Shown here one piece after another: positions 18,187-29,289 of a stretch of DNA of 64,000 nucleotides. This stretch comes from Parerythrobacter lacustris (GTDB lineage: Bacteria; Pseudomonadota; Alphaproteobacteria; Sphingomonadales; Sphingomonadaceae). The DNA lies in the NCBI RefSeq assembly GCF_024626475.1, contig NZ_JANKHH010000004.1:124001-188000 (forward strand), in the 5' to 3' direction. Made by a program: the position numbers and the translations under genes. Each line of letters begins with the position of its first letter. The first letter of the stretch is position 1. A model generated the notes under the pieces. The model was not told where the DNA came from. It saw nothing but the letters and a program-made list of their open reading frames with translations, and searched no databases.

Positions 18187-20178
18187 GTGCATCCGATCCA
18201 TTTCATCGTGTTCCTGCCCTTGCTGGCGGCGATCGTCGGCGGGCTGACCAACAAGGCCGCGCCGGCCGTCTTCACCAAAGGGCTTACCACTGGCGCGCTG
18301 TTCGTTGCCGCGGTGCTCAGCTGGATGGTCTTCCTGCCCTTCGTGGCGGGCACCGCCGAGGCGCAGGTCGTGCCGGTCCTCCAATGGGTGCAATCGGGCA
18401 CGCTGAGCTTCGACTGGGCGCTGCGGGTCGATACGCTGACGGCGGTCATGCTGGTGGTGATCACCACCGTTTCCGCGCTCGTCCACCTCTACAGCTGGGG
18501 CTATATGGAGGAAGACCCGGACCAGCCGCGGTTCTTCGCCTATCTCAGCCTGTTCACTTTCGCCATGCTGATGCTGGTGACCGCCGACAACCTGGTCCAG
18601 ATGTTCTTCGGATGGGAAGGGGTCGGCCTCGCAAGCTACCTGTTGATCGGTTTCTGGTTCAAAAAGCCGAGTGCCAATGCCGCCGCGATCAAGGCATTCG
18701 TCGTCAATCGCGTGGGCGACCTCGGCTTCATGCTCGGTATCTTCGGTACTTTTTTGGTCTTCGGCACGGTCGACATCCCGCGCATTCTCGAAATGGCCCC
18801 GGCGATGAGCGGCAGTGACATCACCTTTATGGGGATGCGCCTCTACACCATGGATATCCTGTGCATCCTGCTGTTCATCGGCGCGATGGGCAAGTCGGCG
18901 CAGCTCGGCCTGCACACCTGGCTGCCCGACGCAATGGAAGGTCCGACGCCGGTTTCCGCGCTGATCCACGCCGCGACGATGGTGACGGCGGGCGTGTTCA
19001 TGGTCTGCCGCCTTTCGCCGATGTTCGAAACCGCGCCGGTCGCGCTCGGCGTCGTCACCTTCATCGGCGCAGCGACCTGCATCTTCGCCGCCACTGTCGG
19101 CACGACGCAATGGGACATCAAGCGGGTCATCGCCTATTCGACCTGTTCACAGCTGGGCTACATGTTCTTCGCGGCGGGCGTCGGCGCCTATGGCGCGGCG
19201 ATGTTCCACCTGTTCACCCACGCCTTCTTCAAGGCGCTGCTGTTCCTTGGCGCGGGCTCGGTGATCCACGCGATGCATCACGAACAGGACATGCGCTATT
19301 ACGGCGGCCTGCGGAAGCACATCCCGCTGACATTTTACGCCATGCTGGCGGGCACGCTGGCGATCACCGGGCTCGGTGTCTATCATCTGGGGGTCGGCTT
19401 CGCGGGCTTCTGGTCGAAAGACGCGATCATCGAGGTCGCCTTTGCGCGCGGGACCGAGGTCGCCAGCTTCGCCTTCTGGATGGGCGTGTTCGCGGCCCTG
19501 CTGACCAGCTTCTACAGCTGGCGCCTGATGTTCCTGACCTTCTGGGGCAAGCCGCGCTGGATCGAGAGCGAGCATATTCAGCATTCGGTCCACAAGACCC
19601 CCGAACAGGCGGGCGAAGACACAACCGGCGGATACCATCCGCACGAAAGCCCGGTTTCGATGCTGATCCCGCTCGGCGTGCTGACCGTGGGTGCGATCGC
19701 GGCGGGGCAAGTGTTCGCCCCGGCCTTCCTCGACAGCGCCGATTTCTGGGACGGGTCGATCTTCTACAACGAGCCGCTGATCCATGCGATGCACGGCGTT
19801 CCGGTGCTGGTGAAATACGCCGCCTTCATCGTGATGCTGCTCGGCTTCGTAATCGCCTGGTACGGATATATCCGAAACACTGCATTCCCGGCCAAGGTCG
19901 CAGAGCAACTGGGTCCGGTGTACCGGTTCCTCTACAACAAGTGGTACTTCGACGAACTGTATGACCGCATCTTCGTGCGCCCGGCGTTCTGGATCGGCCG
20001 CCAGCTGTGGCAGCGGGGCGATGTCGGCATCATCGACCGTTTCGGCCCCAATGGCGCGGCCTGGGTGGTCGAGCGCGGGGTGGGCGTCGCCAAACGCGTC
20101 CAGTCGGGATATCTCACTAGCTATGCGCTGATCATGCTGCTCGGGCTGGTCGCGGCTGTTACCTGGATTTTGATGTGA
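18187..20178 (+). CDS. nuoL: NADH-quinone oxidoreductase subunit L
   Basis: 663 residues from the GTG at 18187. The first residues [19 protein letters not shown] match the usual NuoL start. Extending to the ATG at 18136 would add 17 residues translated from the REP-like repeat. It is the distal antiporter-like proton-pumping subunit. The conserved core [28 protein letters not shown] (about residues 240-267) and the lysine/histidine channel residues are present, followed by the long amphipathic lateral-helix region and final membrane anchor ([18 protein letters not shown]). Confidence 0.95.
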   Translation: MHPIHFIVFLPLLAAIVGGLTNKAAPAVFTKGLTTGALFVAAVLSWMVFLPFVAGTAEAQVVPVLQWVQSGTLSFDWALRVDTLTAVMLVVITTVSALVHLYSWGYMEEDPDQPRFFAYLSLFTFAMLMLVTADNLVQMFFGWEGVGLASYLLIGFWFKKPSANAAAIKAFVVNRVGDLGFMLGIFGTFLVFGTVDIPRILEMAPAMSGSDITFMGMRLYTMDILCILLFIGAMGKSAQLGLHTWLPDAMEGPTPVSALIHAATMVTAGVFMVCRLSPMFETAPVALGVVTFIGAATCIFAATVGTTQWDIKRVIAYSTCSQLGYMFFAAGVGAYGAAMFHLFTHAFFKALLFLGAGSVIHAMHHEQDMRYYGGLRKHIPLTFYAMLAGTLAITGLGVYHLGVGFAGFWSKDAIIEVAFARGTEVASFAFWMGVFAALLTSFYSWRLMFLTFWGKPRWIESEHIQHSVHKTPEQAGEDTTGGYHPHESPVSMLIPLGVLTVGAIAAGQVFAPAFLDSADFWDGSIFYNEPLIHAMHGVPVLVKYAAFIVMLLGFVIAWYGYIRNTAFPAKVAEQLGPVYRFLYNKWYFDELYDRIFVRPAFWIGRQLWQRGDVGIIDRFGPNGAAWVVERGVGVAKRVQSGYLTSYALIMLLGLVAAVTWILM

Positions 20179-21743
20179 TGGACGGCTTTCCGATCCTCTC
20201 GCTGCTGCTCGCGGTGCCGCTGGTCGCGGCCGTGGCCTGCCTGTTCCTGAGCGACAATGGCGCGCGCTGGACCGCGTTGGCGGCGACGCTGGTCAACCTT
20301 GCGCTCGGCGTGGTGTTGTGGCTCAATTACGACATCGGCGGGGCGCAGTGGCAGTTCCAGGAAAGCCTGAACCTGTTCGCGGGCTTCAAATACGCACTGG
20401 GGATCGACGGCATCGCGCTGATGCTGATCGTGCTCAGCGTGTTCCTGATGCCGATCTGCATCCTTGCCAGCTGGGAATCGATCACCAGGCGGGTGGGCGA
20501 ATACATGGCCGCGTTCCTGTTCATGGAACTGCTGATGATCGGCGTGTTCGCCGCGCAGGACCTGTTCCTGTTCTACATCTTTTTCGAAGCGGGCCTGATC
20601 CCGATGTATCTCATCATCGGCATCTGGGGCGGTGATAACCGCATTTATGCGAGCTACAAGTTCTTCCTCTACACGCTGCTCGGCTCGGTGCTGATGCTGA
20701 TCGCGATGCTGTGGATGGTGGGCGAGGCCGGCACGACCGACATCCCGACGCTGATGCAGTACGACTTTCCGGCGGGCGCGCAGACCTGGCTGTGGCTCGC
20801 TTTCTTCGCCAGTTTCGCGGTCAAGATGCCGATGTGGCCAGTTCATACCTGGCTGCCCGATGCCCACGTGCAGGCGCCGACCGCCGGCTCGGTGATCCTC
20901 GCCGGCGTGCTGCTCAAGATGGGCGGATACGGCTTCATCCGTTTCAGCCTGCCGATGTTCCCCGAGGCCTCGGCGCAGTTCTTGTGGCTGGTGCTTGGCC
21001 TGTCGATGGCGGCGGTGGTCATCACCAGCCTGATCGCACTGGTGCAGCATGATATGAAGAAGCTTATCGCCTATTCGAGCGTCGCGCATATGGCGATCGT
21101 CACCGCGGGCCTGTTCGCCTTCAACCAGCAGGGCCTCGAAGGCGCGATGGTGATGATGCTGAGCCATGGCCTCGTATCGGGCGCGCTGTTCCTCTGTGTA
21201 GGGGTGATCTACGACCGGCTGCACACGCGCGAGATCGGCCGTTACGGCGGGCTGTCGATCAACATGCCCAAATATGCGCTGTTCTTCCTGCTGTTCACCA
21301 TGGCCAGCATCGGGCTGCCCGGCACCAGCGGCTTCGTCGCCGAATTCCTTAGCCTCGCGGGCATCTACGAGGTGTCGAGCGTCGCCACCTTCGTCCTGAC
21401 CACCGGCATCATCCTCGGGGCTGCTTACATGCTCTATCTCTATCGCCGCGTTGCCTTCGGCGAGCAGAAGAACGCCGACGCCGCCGCGATGCCCGATCTC
21501 AATTTGCGCGAATGGATCATGCTCGGTCCGATCGCCGCCGCCGTCCTTTGGATGGGGGTCTATCCTGAAAGCTTCCTCGCCCCGATGCGCAAGGATATCG
21601 CCGCGCTCGATGCGCGTCTTGCCCGCGCCGAGCCGGCCGGCGATGCCCGGCTCGAAGCGGGCGCGCCGCGCGAACATGCCGCGAATTACGTGGAGTCCGA
21701 AGGGCACCATGAAACGGGCGGCAAGAGCGAGGGAGAGCACTGA
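20178..21743 (+). CDS. nuoM: NADH-quinone oxidoreductase subunit M
   Basis: 521 residues, the ND4 homologue and second antiporter-like subunit. The core motif WPVHTWLPDAHVQAPTAGSV (about residues 219-238) carries the family signature. I used the ATG at 20178, which overlaps the nuoL stop (TGATG); a GTG one codon earlier is also possible. The C-terminus has an unusual Ala/Glu/His-rich polar tail of about 40 residues (EPAGDARLEAGAPREHA and on). The stop overlaps nuoN by 1 nt. Confidence 0.96.
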   Translation: MDGFPILSLLLAVPLVAAVACLFLSDNGARWTALAATLVNLALGVVLWLNYDIGGAQWQFQESLNLFAGFKYALGIDGIALMLIVLSVFLMPICILASWESITRRVGEYMAAFLFMELLMIGVFAAQDLFLFYIFFEAGLIPMYLIIGIWGGDNRIYASYKFFLYTLLGSVLMLIAMLWMVGEAGTTDIPTLMQYDFPAGAQTWLWLAFFASFAVKMPMWPVHTWLPDAHVQAPTAGSVILAGVLLKMGGYGFIRFSLPMFPEASAQFLWLVLGLSMAAVVITSLIALVQHDMKKLIAYSSVAHMAIVTAGLFAFNQQGLEGAMVMMLSHGLVSGALFLCVGVIYDRLHTREIGRYGGLSINMPKYALFFLLFTMASIGLPGTSGFVAEFLSLAGIYEVSSVATFVLTTGIILGAAYMLYLYRRVAFGEQKNADAAAMPDLNLREWIMLGPIAAAVLWMGVYPESFLAPMRKDIAALDARLARAEPAGDARLEAGAPREHAANYVESEGHHETGGKSEGEH

Positions 21744-23206
21744 TGAGCTACGCTTCCTCCTTCTACTTCACCCTGCCCGAAGTGATCCTTTCGCTGAGCG
21801 GGCTGGCACTGCTGATGGTCGCGGCCTTCGCGGGCAAGGCTTCGGCCCGGATCGTCACGATCCTCTCCGTCGCAGCGCTGTTCGGGGCGGGCATTTTCAC
21901 CGCCCATCTGCTGAGCGACCCGGCCTTCGCGCTGGGCGGCGATGCCTTCAGCGGCGTCTACCGGATGGACGCCTTCGGCAGCTACGCCAAGATCCTGATC
22001 TACCTCGCGACCATCGGCATCCTGATGGTCACGCAGCGGTATTTCGATTCCACAGGTGAATACCGGCCCGAATACCCCGTGCTGATGATCTTCGGCGCGG
22101 TAGGCATGGGGATGATGGTCTCCGCCGTCGATCTGATGACGCTCTATCTCGGCCTCGAGCTGTCGAGCCTGTCGTCCTACGTCCTCGCCAGCTACGCGCG
22201 CAGCGACGGACGTTCGGCGGAGGCGGGGCTGAAATACTTCGTTCTCGGTGCGCTGGCGTCGGGCATTCTGCTCTACGGTATGAGCCTGGTCTATGGCTTC
22301 ACCGGCGCGACCGACTACCTCTCGATCCTCGCCGCGATGTCGGACGGTCTTTCGGGCGGGATGCTGTTCGGGCTGGTCTTCGTGCTCGCCGGCCTCGCGT
22401 TCAAGATTTCGGCAGTCCCGTTCCATATGTGGACGCCCGACGTCTACGAAGGCGCGCCGACCCCGGTCACCGCCTTCTTCGCCACCGCCCCCAAAGTTGC
22501 GGCGATCGCGCTGCTGATGCGCGTCGCGCTCGACCCTTTCGGCGCGCAGGTCGATGCCTGGCGGCAGATCGTGATCTTCTCCGCGCTGGCGTCGATCGTC
22601 GTTGGCGCGCTGGGCGCGATCGGGCAGGCGAACCTCAAGCGGCTGCTCGCCTATAGCTCGATCAACAACGTCGGTTTCATCCTGATCGGCCTCGCCGCCG
22701 GGACGCAGGCAGGCGCGGGCGCAATGTTGGTCTATCTGGCGTTCTATGTCGCCATGACGCTGGGCAGCTTCGTCGCGGTGCTGATGCTGCGCGATGGTGA
22801 GGGCCGTCAGGTCGAGACTCTAGCCGACATTGCGGGCCTCTCGCGTTCGCACAAAGGACTCGCACTGTGCCTCGCGGTAATGATGTTCAGCCTCGCGGGC
22901 ATCCCGCCGCTGATGGGCTTCTGGGGCAAGTTCGTGGTGTTCCGCGCCGCGGTCGACGCCGACCTCATCCTGCTCGCCGCGGTCGGTATCGCCGCAAGCG
23001 TCATCGGTGCATTCTACTACCTCAAGATCGTCAAAGTGATGTATTTTGACGAGCCGGCCGGGGTGGTTGCGGGCAAAGGCGATGCGGCCAGTTGGGTCGT
23101 GCTTGCGCTGACTACGCTGTTCGTCTCGCCGCTCGGCTTCCTGCTGACGATCTGGCTCGGCAACTGGACGAACCGCGCGGCAGCCGCGCTCTTCTTCGCC
23201 GCTTGA
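21743..23206 (+). CDS. nuoN: NADH-quinone oxidoreductase subunit N
   Basis: 487 residues, the ND2 homologue and third antiporter-like subunit. Motif FHMWTPDVYEGAPTPVTAFFATAPKVAA (about residues 231-258) is the family core, with the channel lysines visible. About fourteen membrane helices. It is the last complex I gene; the TGA overlaps the TTG start of birA by 4 nt, so the operon continues without a break. Confidence 0.96.
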   Translation: MSYASSFYFTLPEVILSLSGLALLMVAAFAGKASARIVTILSVAALFGAGIFTAHLLSDPAFALGGDAFSGVYRMDAFGSYAKILIYLATIGILMVTQRYFDSTGEYRPEYPVLMIFGAVGMGMMVSAVDLMTLYLGLELSSLSSYVLASYARSDGRSAEAGLKYFVLGALASGILLYGMSLVYGFTGATDYLSILAAMSDGLSGGMLFGLVFVLAGLAFKISAVPFHMWTPDVYEGAPTPVTAFFATAPKVAAIALLMRVALDPFGAQVDAWRQIVIFSALASIVVGALGAIGQANLKRLLAYSSINNVGFILIGLAAGTQAGAGAMLVYLAFYVAMTLGSFVAVLMLRDGEGRQVETLADIAGLSRSHKGLALCLAVMMFSLAGIPPLMGFWGKFVVFRAAVDADLILLAAVGIAASVIGAFYYLKIVKVMYFDEPAGVVAGKGDAASWVVLALTTLFVSPLGFLLTIWLGNWTNRAAAALFFAA

Positions 23207-23922
23207 TACACACTGTCGCCGAGACCGGATCGACCAATGCCGACCTCGTCGCGCGGCTGCGTGCGGGGGAATACCTTCCCGAAGGCGACTGGCTCGTGGC
23301 CGAGCGCCAGACGGCGGGCAGGGGGCGGCAGGGCCGCAGCTGGTTCGACGGCTACGGCAATTTTATGGGTTCGACCGCGATCCACCTCGCCGCATGCGAT
23401 CCGGTGGCGCACACGCTCGCGCTGGTCGCCAGCCTCGCGCTTTACGAGGCGGTCCTGCCGCTGCTGCCCGATCCCTCTACGCTGACGCTCAAATGGCCCA
23501 ACGACCTGATGCTCGGCGGCGCGAAGCTGTCGGGGATTCTCCTGGAACGGGAAGGGCAGACGGTGGTGCTCGGCATCGGGGTCAACCTTGCCGCCGCGCC
23601 CAACCTGCCGGACCGCCGAACCGCATCGCTCGCCGACATTGCCCCGGCCCCCGATCGCGAGCTCTTCGGAACTATCCTCGCGGGCCATTTCTCGCGCGAA
23701 CTCGCGCGATGGCGTCAATTCGGCGTGGAGCCGATCCGCAGCCGCTGGCTCGCCGCCGCCCATCCCATAGGCGCGCCGATTGCGGTTCATGATGGCAGCG
23801 GTGACCAGCTGACCGGAGAATTCGCGGGCCTTTCTCCCGAAGGTTCGCTCTTGCTACGCTTGGAAGACGGCACCACACGTGCCATCCACGCGGGCGACGT
23901 GATGCTCGCCGAGGAGGCCTGA
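23203..23922 (+). CDS. birA: Biotin--[acetyl-CoA-carboxylase] ligase
   Basis: 239 residues from a TTG start at 23203 that overlaps the nuoN stop (TTGA). It attaches biotin to the carboxyl-carrier protein through biotinyl-AMP. The ATP/biotin loop AGRGRQGRSWF (39-48), KWPNDLML and GILLE motifs identify it. There is no N-terminal winged-helix, so this is the enzyme-only form and not a biotin-operon repressor. The track upstream of TTG is inside nuoN. Position between nuoN and coaX is probably a housekeeping association only. Confidence 0.93.
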   Translation: MIHTVAETGSTNADLVARLRAGEYLPEGDWLVAERQTAGRGRQGRSWFDGYGNFMGSTAIHLAACDPVAHTLALVASLALYEAVLPLLPDPSTLTLKWPNDLMLGGAKLSGILLEREGQTVVLGIGVNLAAAPNLPDRRTASLADIAPAPDRELFGTILAGHFSRELARWRQFGVEPIRSRWLAAAHPIGAPIAVHDGSGDQLTGEFAGLSPEGSLLLRLEDGTTRAIHAGDVMLAEEA

Positions 23923-24699
23923 ATGCTGCTTGCTGCAGATGTCGGTAACACCAATGTCGTCTTCGCCCTGTTTGAAGGGCGGGAGATCAAGGCGCGCTGG
24001 CGCATCGCGACCGACCCGCGCCGGACGGGCGACGAATATGCGGTTTGGCTGATCCAGTTGCTCAAGATCGAAGGTTTCGAGCGCGAAGACATCACCCAGA
24101 TCATCTTCGCCTCGGTCGTGCCGCGGGCGAACCACAACCTGACCGTGCTGGCGGAGAAATACTTCAAGATCACGCCGATCGTCGCCGGGCAGGGTGCTGC
24201 CGCGTGGCCGTTCCAGGCCGATGTCGATCAGCCGAGCTCGCTCGGGGCAGACCGTGCGCTTAATATCCTCGCCGCGCATGAGAAATACGGCGGCGACCTG
24301 ATCGTGGTCGATTTCGGCACCGCCACCAAGTTCGAGGCGATCGACTTCAACGGCAACTACAAGGGCGGGATCATTGCACCGGGGATCAACCTCTCGCTCG
24401 ATGCGCTGGTCGGCAAGACTGCTAAGCTCCCGCGCATCGCCATCCGCGCGCCCGACAACGACAGCGTGATCGGGCGCAACACCGAGGACCAGATGCTGAT
24501 CGGGGTGTTCTGGGCCCATGTCGCCATGATGGAAGGCCTGATCGCCCGCATGCGGGCGGAGATCGGTCGCCCGGCAAAGGTCGTCGCGACCGGCGGCCTC
24601 GCGATCCTGTTCGACCAGAAGACCGATATTTTCGACCATGTCGATGCCGATCTGACGATCGACGGCCTCGCCCTGCTGGCGGAGCGTGCGACCAAGTGA
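23923..24699 (+). CDS. coaX: Type III pantothenate kinase
   Basis: 258 residues, the usual length for CoaX. It phosphorylates pantothenate, the first step of coenzyme A synthesis, and belongs to the ASKHA fold. The N-terminal [14 protein letters not shown] phosphate-binding motif, the [11 protein letters not shown] motif (about 106-116) and [14 protein letters not shown] (adenosine-motif region) are visible. It begins right after the birA stop and overlaps the RNase J GTG by 4 nt. Confidence 0.95.
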   Translation: MLLAADVGNTNVVFALFEGREIKARWRIATDPRRTGDEYAVWLIQLLKIEGFEREDITQIIFASVVPRANHNLTVLAEKYFKITPIVAGQGAAAWPFQADVDQPSSLGADRALNILAAHEKYGGDLIVVDFGTATKFEAIDFNGNYKGGIIAPGINLSLDALVGKTAKLPRIAIRAPDNDSVIGRNTEDQMLIGVFWAHVAMMEGLIARMRAEIGRPAKVVATGGLAILFDQKTDIFDHVDADLTIDGLALLAERATK

Positions 24700-26339
24700 A
24701 AAAGGACTTCACCCCCGAAGACGAACTGCTGTTTCTCGCGCTCGGCGGATCGGGCGAGATCGGGATGAACGTCAACCTCTACGGGTGCGACGGCAAATGG
24801 TTGATGGTCGATCTGGGGATGACCTTCAGCGGCAATGAGTACCCTGGCGTCGATCTGGTCTTCGCCGACCTCGAATTCATCGAGGAGCGGACGAAGGACC
24901 TTGTCGGCATCGTGCTGACCCATGGGCACGAGGACCATATCGGAGCGGTGCCCTATTTCGCGGCCGATCTGGGCGTGCCGCTGTTCGCGACGCCGTTCAC
25001 CGCGGAACTGGTGCGGCGCAAGCTGGAAGAGGCGGGTCTGTCGAAAGATGTGGCGCTGTTCGTGATCGACGATCTCGAGCCATTCGATCTCGGCCCTTTC
25101 ACCATCCGCTATGTCCCGCTGGCGCACTCGATTGCAGAAGGCAACGCGCTGCTGATCGACACGCCCTATGGGCGCATCTTCCATACCGGCGACTGGAAGC
25201 TCGACGAGGACCCGATCATCGGCGAGCCGACCACCGAGGAAGAGCTGACCGCCATCGGCGACGAGGGCGTGCTCGCGCTGGTGTGCGATTCGACCAATGC
25301 CTTCAACCCGAACCCGAGCGGGTCGGAGGGGGCGGTGTTCCAGGGCCTGATGGCCGAAGTGCGCAAGCATAGCGGGCGCCGCGTGGTGGTGACGACTTTC
25401 GCTTCCAACGTCGCGCGTATGCACACGCTGGGTGCAGTCGCGCGCGAGACCGGGCGGCAGATCTGCATTGCCGGTCGCTCGCTCGACCGCATCCTTGAGG
25501 TGTCGCAGGCCAATGGCTATCTCGAAGACTTCCCCGAGCCGGTCGATTTCGACACTGCCATGCGCCTGCCGCGCAGCGAGGTGCTGATCGTCGCCACCGG
25601 CGGGCAGGGGGAGCCGAGGGCTGCGCTGGCACGGATTGCAGAGGGCAATCACCCGATCGAGCTTGCCTCCGGCGATGTAATCCTGTTCTCCAGCCGGCAG
25701 ATCCCCGGCAACGAGATTGCGATCGGCAAGGTGCAGAACCAGCTGGCGGAACGCGGGATCGTCATGGTGACCGACCGCCAGAGCGAAATCCACGTGTCGG
25801 GCCATCCCGGCCGGCCCGAGCTCGAAGCGCTCTATAGCTGGATCAAGCCCGAGATCCTCGTTCCCGTCCATGGCGAGATGCGCCACATGCAGGAACAGGC
25901 GCGGATCGGGCGCGCTGCGGGAATCGGCGAAGCGGTGGTGCAGAAGAATGGCGACATGATCCGCCTCGCGCCGGGCAAGCCTGCCAAGTTGGCGGAGGTG
26001 CGGGCAGGGCGGCTGTTGCTCGACGGAGACATCATCGTGCCCGCCGACGGCGAGGCCATCGCCATGCGGCGGCGGATTGCCTTCAACGGCGCGGTATTCG
26101 TTGCGCTGGATCGCGATCTCACCCCGCATATCGATCCTTTGGGCCTGCCGCTCGACGAGGACGAGGCCGATTTTCTCGCCGAGACGAAGGATGAAATCGC
26201 GGCGGCCATCGCCAAGCTCAAAGGTCCGGCGCGCAAGGACCCGGCCGAGGTGATGGAGGCGGCGCGGCTCGCCACCCGCCGAGCGGCGCAGCGGTGGAGT
26301 GGCAAGAAGCCGCAGGTCCGCGTGATGATGGTGGGTTGA
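24696..26339 (+). CDS. rnj: Ribonuclease J
   Basis: 547 residues, a metallo-beta-lactamase/beta-CASP ribonuclease combining endonuclease and 5'-3' exonuclease activity in rRNA and mRNA processing. The zinc motif [10 protein letters not shown] (His76, His78, Asp80, His81) is followed by HTGDWKLD, the beta-CASP domain, and the late motif SGHPGRPEL with PVHGEMRHM. The GTG start overlaps coaX (GTGA). The DUF1467 gene follows after 7 nt. Confidence 0.95.
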   Translation: MKKDFTPEDELLFLALGGSGEIGMNVNLYGCDGKWLMVDLGMTFSGNEYPGVDLVFADLEFIEERTKDLVGIVLTHGHEDHIGAVPYFAADLGVPLFATPFTAELVRRKLEEAGLSKDVALFVIDDLEPFDLGPFTIRYVPLAHSIAEGNALLIDTPYGRIFHTGDWKLDEDPIIGEPTTEEELTAIGDEGVLALVCDSTNAFNPNPSGSEGAVFQGLMAEVRKHSGRRVVVTTFASNVARMHTLGAVARETGRQICIAGRSLDRILEVSQANGYLEDFPEPVDFDTAMRLPRSEVLIVATGGQGEPRAALARIAEGNHPIELASGDVILFSSRQIPGNEIAIGKVQNQLAERGIVMVTDRQSEIHVSGHPGRPELEALYSWIKPEILVPVHGEMRHMQEQARIGRAAGIGEAVVQKNGDMIRLAPGKPAKLAEVRAGRLLLDGDIIVPADGEAIAMRRRIAFNGAVFVALDRDLTPHIDPLGLPLDEDEADFLAETKDEIAAAIAKLKGPARKDPAEVMEAARLATRRAAQRWSGKKPQVRVMMVG

Positions 26340-26346
26340 ACGAACG

Positions 26347-26625
26347 ATGCAGTGGACCTCGATCCTCGCGATCTACGTGCTGGTATGGGTAATGACCGCT
26401 TTCGTCTCGCTTCCATTCGGGATCAGGACGCATGACGAAGTGGGTCTGCCCAAGGTCCCCGGTCAGGCCGACAGCGCCCCGGCGAATTTCCGCCCCGGCA
26501 GGTTGGCGCTCAGGACAACGCTGATCGCCGCGGTGCTGACGGCGGCCTATGTGCTGAATTACATTTATGGCTGGATCGGGATCGAGGACCTGAACTTCCT
26601 GGGTTGGATGTTCGACGGACAGTAG
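26347..26625 (+). CDS. DUF1467 family membrane protein
   Basis: 92 residues. Two membrane helices (about residues 3-23 and 55-77) frame a loop with FGIRTHDEVG, a hallmark of the alphaproteobacterial DUF1467 family. The function is not known. It is the last gene of the + strand run that starts at nuoA and converges on the coiled-coil gene, with 21 nt between the stops. I see no clear terminator there. Confidence 0.85.
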   Translation: MQWTSILAIYVLVWVMTAFVSLPFGIRTHDEVGLPKVPGQADSAPANFRPGRLALRTTLIAAVLTAAYVLNYIYGWIGIEDLNFLGWMFDGQ

Positions 26626-26646
26626 GATTGAGGTGACACGCAGTAC

Positions 26647-29262
26647 CTACTCGCGCAGCCGCTCGATCGCTTGCGCTAACGCGACATAGAGCTTGCCCAT
26701 ATCCGAACTGAGCAGGGTGACGCCAAGCGCATTGCCATCGCGGGTCGACAGCATGGTGCGCAGCATCGCCTCGAAATCGTGGATGTAGCGGCTGACATTC
26801 TCGCGGAAGTCCGGATCGAGGTCGTAGGCCTCGGCGATTTCGCGCGCCTCGGTGTTGTCGAGCAATCGGACCGCGCGGCGGGTGAAGATGCCCCGATCGC
26901 CGCGCAGGTAGGAAGCCCAGGCCGTGTCGCTGACGTCGCTCGACAAGGCCTTGGCAATATCGATCGAGTTCGAATTGAGCGCTTCGGTGATCAGCGCAAC
27001 GCGGCGCGCGAAATCGTTGCCGACCTGCTCCTCCGCCAGCTCGCGCGCACGGGCAACGCGGGTCTCGAGATTGCCCGCCAGCTCGTTCACTTTCGCTAGC
27101 TGGTCGCGCAACTGGACGGTTACCTCGCGCCCCGTACCCGCTGCCCGGTCGGCAGCCTCCTCGATCTTGGCAATCGAACTGGCCACGCCGGTATCGACCG
27201 CTTGCTCGACGCTCGCCACCGTGCGCGAGCTCACCGCTTCGGCCAGTGCTGTGAGCCGCTCGGTCATGACCAGTTCGAGCTTGTCCGGCGCGCTGCGGGC
27301 GGCATCTTCGAGCGCGGCGATTGCGTCGGAAAGGGCAGTTTTCGACTGCTCGCTCAGCGCATCGCTTTGATCGGCAAGTTCGGACAGGCCGTGCCGCAGT
27401 TGGGCAATCCGACGTTCCTGGTTATCATGCGACTCGAACAGGCGATGCTGCAATCCGTCGAGATCCTTGATCGCCTCGCGGCTCGCATCTCTTGCCGTGA
27501 TTACATAGGACGAGAGGTCCTCTCCCTTGCGGCCTGCTTCATTGATGACCGTCTGGAGCTCGCCCGTCTTGATCCGCACGGCCTCGAGCCGTTGCTCTGC
27601 GTCGGCCAAGGCACCTGGCAGCACGGCGTTGGTGTGCTGGGAACTTGCCTGGATCAGCTCCAGCAGCCGGACGCTCGCATCGGTAAGGTCGGCAACCGCC
27701 TTGTCCGCGCCAAGCAGCAGTGTCTGGCTCTCGGCAAGGCGAGCGGTCAACTGCGTGACATTGCCATCGATACTGTCCTGAGTCGCCTGCCCCTTTGCCG
27801 AAATGTCTTCCAGCGTTATCCGCAAGCTGTCGATCCTTGCCGCCAACGCTTCGCTGCGCTCGGCAACCGATTCGGAAAGCGAAAGCTGGGCTTGCTGCCG
27901 CTCTGTCATCGCCGCGTCGAGCGTGCTTAACCGTTGCTCAAGGCGGACGATCGAGGCTTCCTCTTCGCTAGCGAGCGCAGCCTGCCGCTGACGCAACTTC
28001 TCGACCAGCATCTCATCGCGCGCCGCGATATTGGCATCGACCGCTTCAGCCTCTTGCCGCAGTGCATCGAGCTTGCGATTGGCAGATTCGAGTGCCTGTT
28101 CGTCGATCCGCTGGATCTCGCCCACGGCCTCGCGCAACTGGGTATCGAGCTGCCCGATCCGCGCGTGCCAGCGGCCAAGGGCATCCTCTTCACTCGAACT
28201 GATCGACTGGCCGATGGTCTGTGCTTCCTCGCGGAGCGCGAGCAGACGCGCACGCAGTGATCGCAGCGCCTCCTCTTCCTCGCTCTCGAGCGAAGCCCGG
28301 CTGCCGGCGAACTCATCGGCCAATGCGTCGGCGCGCCGCCGGATCGCGGCGAGCGCATCGACCTCGCGATTGTCGAGCTCGGTGCGGAACTCCTCGCTCC
28401 GCTCCCTCAGTGCTGCGAAGCGCCGATCCACGATCACCTCGATCTCGGATGTCTGGTGCTCGAACGACGCCAAGGCTTCACCGATACGCGCCTGAAGCGA
28501 GCCGACCTGTTGTTCGCTCGCTCTGCCAAATGCATTCAGGCGATCGAATCCAGCGACAAGTTCAGCGACCTGCCCATGTGCGGTTCGGCCGGCGGTGCCG
28601 ATGTGGTTGGACACATCGCGCGCCGAATTGGCGATGACCGGCAAATCGTCCCGCAGGCGGTTCATGTTCTCCAGCGCGGTGTTCGAGACCTCGGCGATGA
28701 GTTCTATCTGGTGGCTGTTCTCCATCACCAGAGCCTGGAGGGCTTCGGCATTGGTGGACAATCGCTCGCTCGCGCGGCGTCCCAGGGACTCCAGCTCGCG
28801 CGATTGCGAGGCAAGGAATTCGCGCGCCAGGCTGAGTTCGCGATTGACCAACGACAGCCGCGTCTCGAGCTCGACCGACTTGAGCGACAGGCTTTCGGAC
28901 ACCTGCCCGAACCGGATTGCTTCACGGTGGCTGTTGCGGGTCGCCAGAAGGCACAACGATACCACCAGCAGCACCGGGACCGACCAGGCCACGATCCAGC
29001 CGCTCCATTGGTCCGGTGTACCACCGGCCATCATCGCGCCTCGGTTCACCCAGCCGAAAAACGCGGTCCACCCTGAGATCGCGAGGACCGCCAGCGACGG
29101 TACGATCCAGCGCGAGGCTGGAGGGCGGTAACCCTCCTCGGGCTCCCTTTCCTCGTAAACGTCCTCAGCGGCAGATTCCTGCGCCTGAGCAACTTCCGCC
29201 TTGGCAACGTCAAGCGCCGCATCTTCGGGGCCAATGGCCCTGATGTTCGATCCCCCGGTCAT
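26647..29262 (-). CDS. Large membrane-anchored coiled-coil protein
   Basis: 871 residues. An acidic N-terminus (1-50) is followed by two membrane helices (51-72 and 88-108) and then some 630 residues of nearly continuous heptad-type helix (about 118-745) with many Glu, Arg, Gln and Ala, rich in repeated LEARLS/ALREEAE-like patterns. The last 125 residues (WASYLRGDRGIFTRRAVRLLDN and on) are more globular and are probably the conserved functional domain. The topology predicts a long rod in the cytoplasm tethered to the inner membrane, as in envelope-spanning scaffolds or cell-division/polarity organisers. I do not recognise a named family. It is divergent from the HPt-like gene across 70 nt holding a perfect inverted repeat. 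Confidence 0.8.
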   Translation of the reverse strand: MTGGSNIRAIGPEDAALDVAKAEVAQAQESAAEDVYEEREPEEGYRPPASRWIVPSLAVLAISGWTAFFGWVNRGAMMAGGTPDQWSGWIVAWSVPVLLVVSLCLLATRNSHREAIRFGQVSESLSLKSVELETRLSLVNRELSLAREFLASQSRELESLGRRASERLSTNAEALQALVMENSHQIELIAEVSNTALENMNRLRDDLPVIANSARDVSNHIGTAGRTAHGQVAELVAGFDRLNAFGRASEQQVGSLQARIGEALASFEHQTSEIEVIVDRRFAALRERSEEFRTELDNREVDALAAIRRRADALADEFAGSRASLESEEEEALRSLRARLLALREEAQTIGQSISSSEEDALGRWHARIGQLDTQLREAVGEIQRIDEQALESANRKLDALRQEAEAVDANIAARDEMLVEKLRQRQAALASEEEASIVRLEQRLSTLDAAMTERQQAQLSLSESVAERSEALAARIDSLRITLEDISAKGQATQDSIDGNVTQLTARLAESQTLLLGADKAVADLTDASVRLLELIQASSQHTNAVLPGALADAEQRLEAVRIKTGELQTVINEAGRKGEDLSSYVITARDASREAIKDLDGLQHRLFESHDNQERRIAQLRHGLSELADQSDALSEQSKTALSDAIAALEDAARSAPDKLELVMTERLTALAEAVSSRTVASVEQAVDTGVASSIAKIEEAADRAAGTGREVTVQLRDQLAKVNELAGNLETRVARARELAEEQVGNDFARRVALITEALNSNSIDIAKALSSDVSDTAWASYLRGDRGIFTRRAVRLLDNTEAREIAEAYDLDPDFRENVSRYIHDFEAMLRTMLSTRDGNALGVTLLSSDMGKLYVALAQAIERLRE

Positions 29263-29289
29263 TGGCGGAAGATATCACAGTTTCCCACA

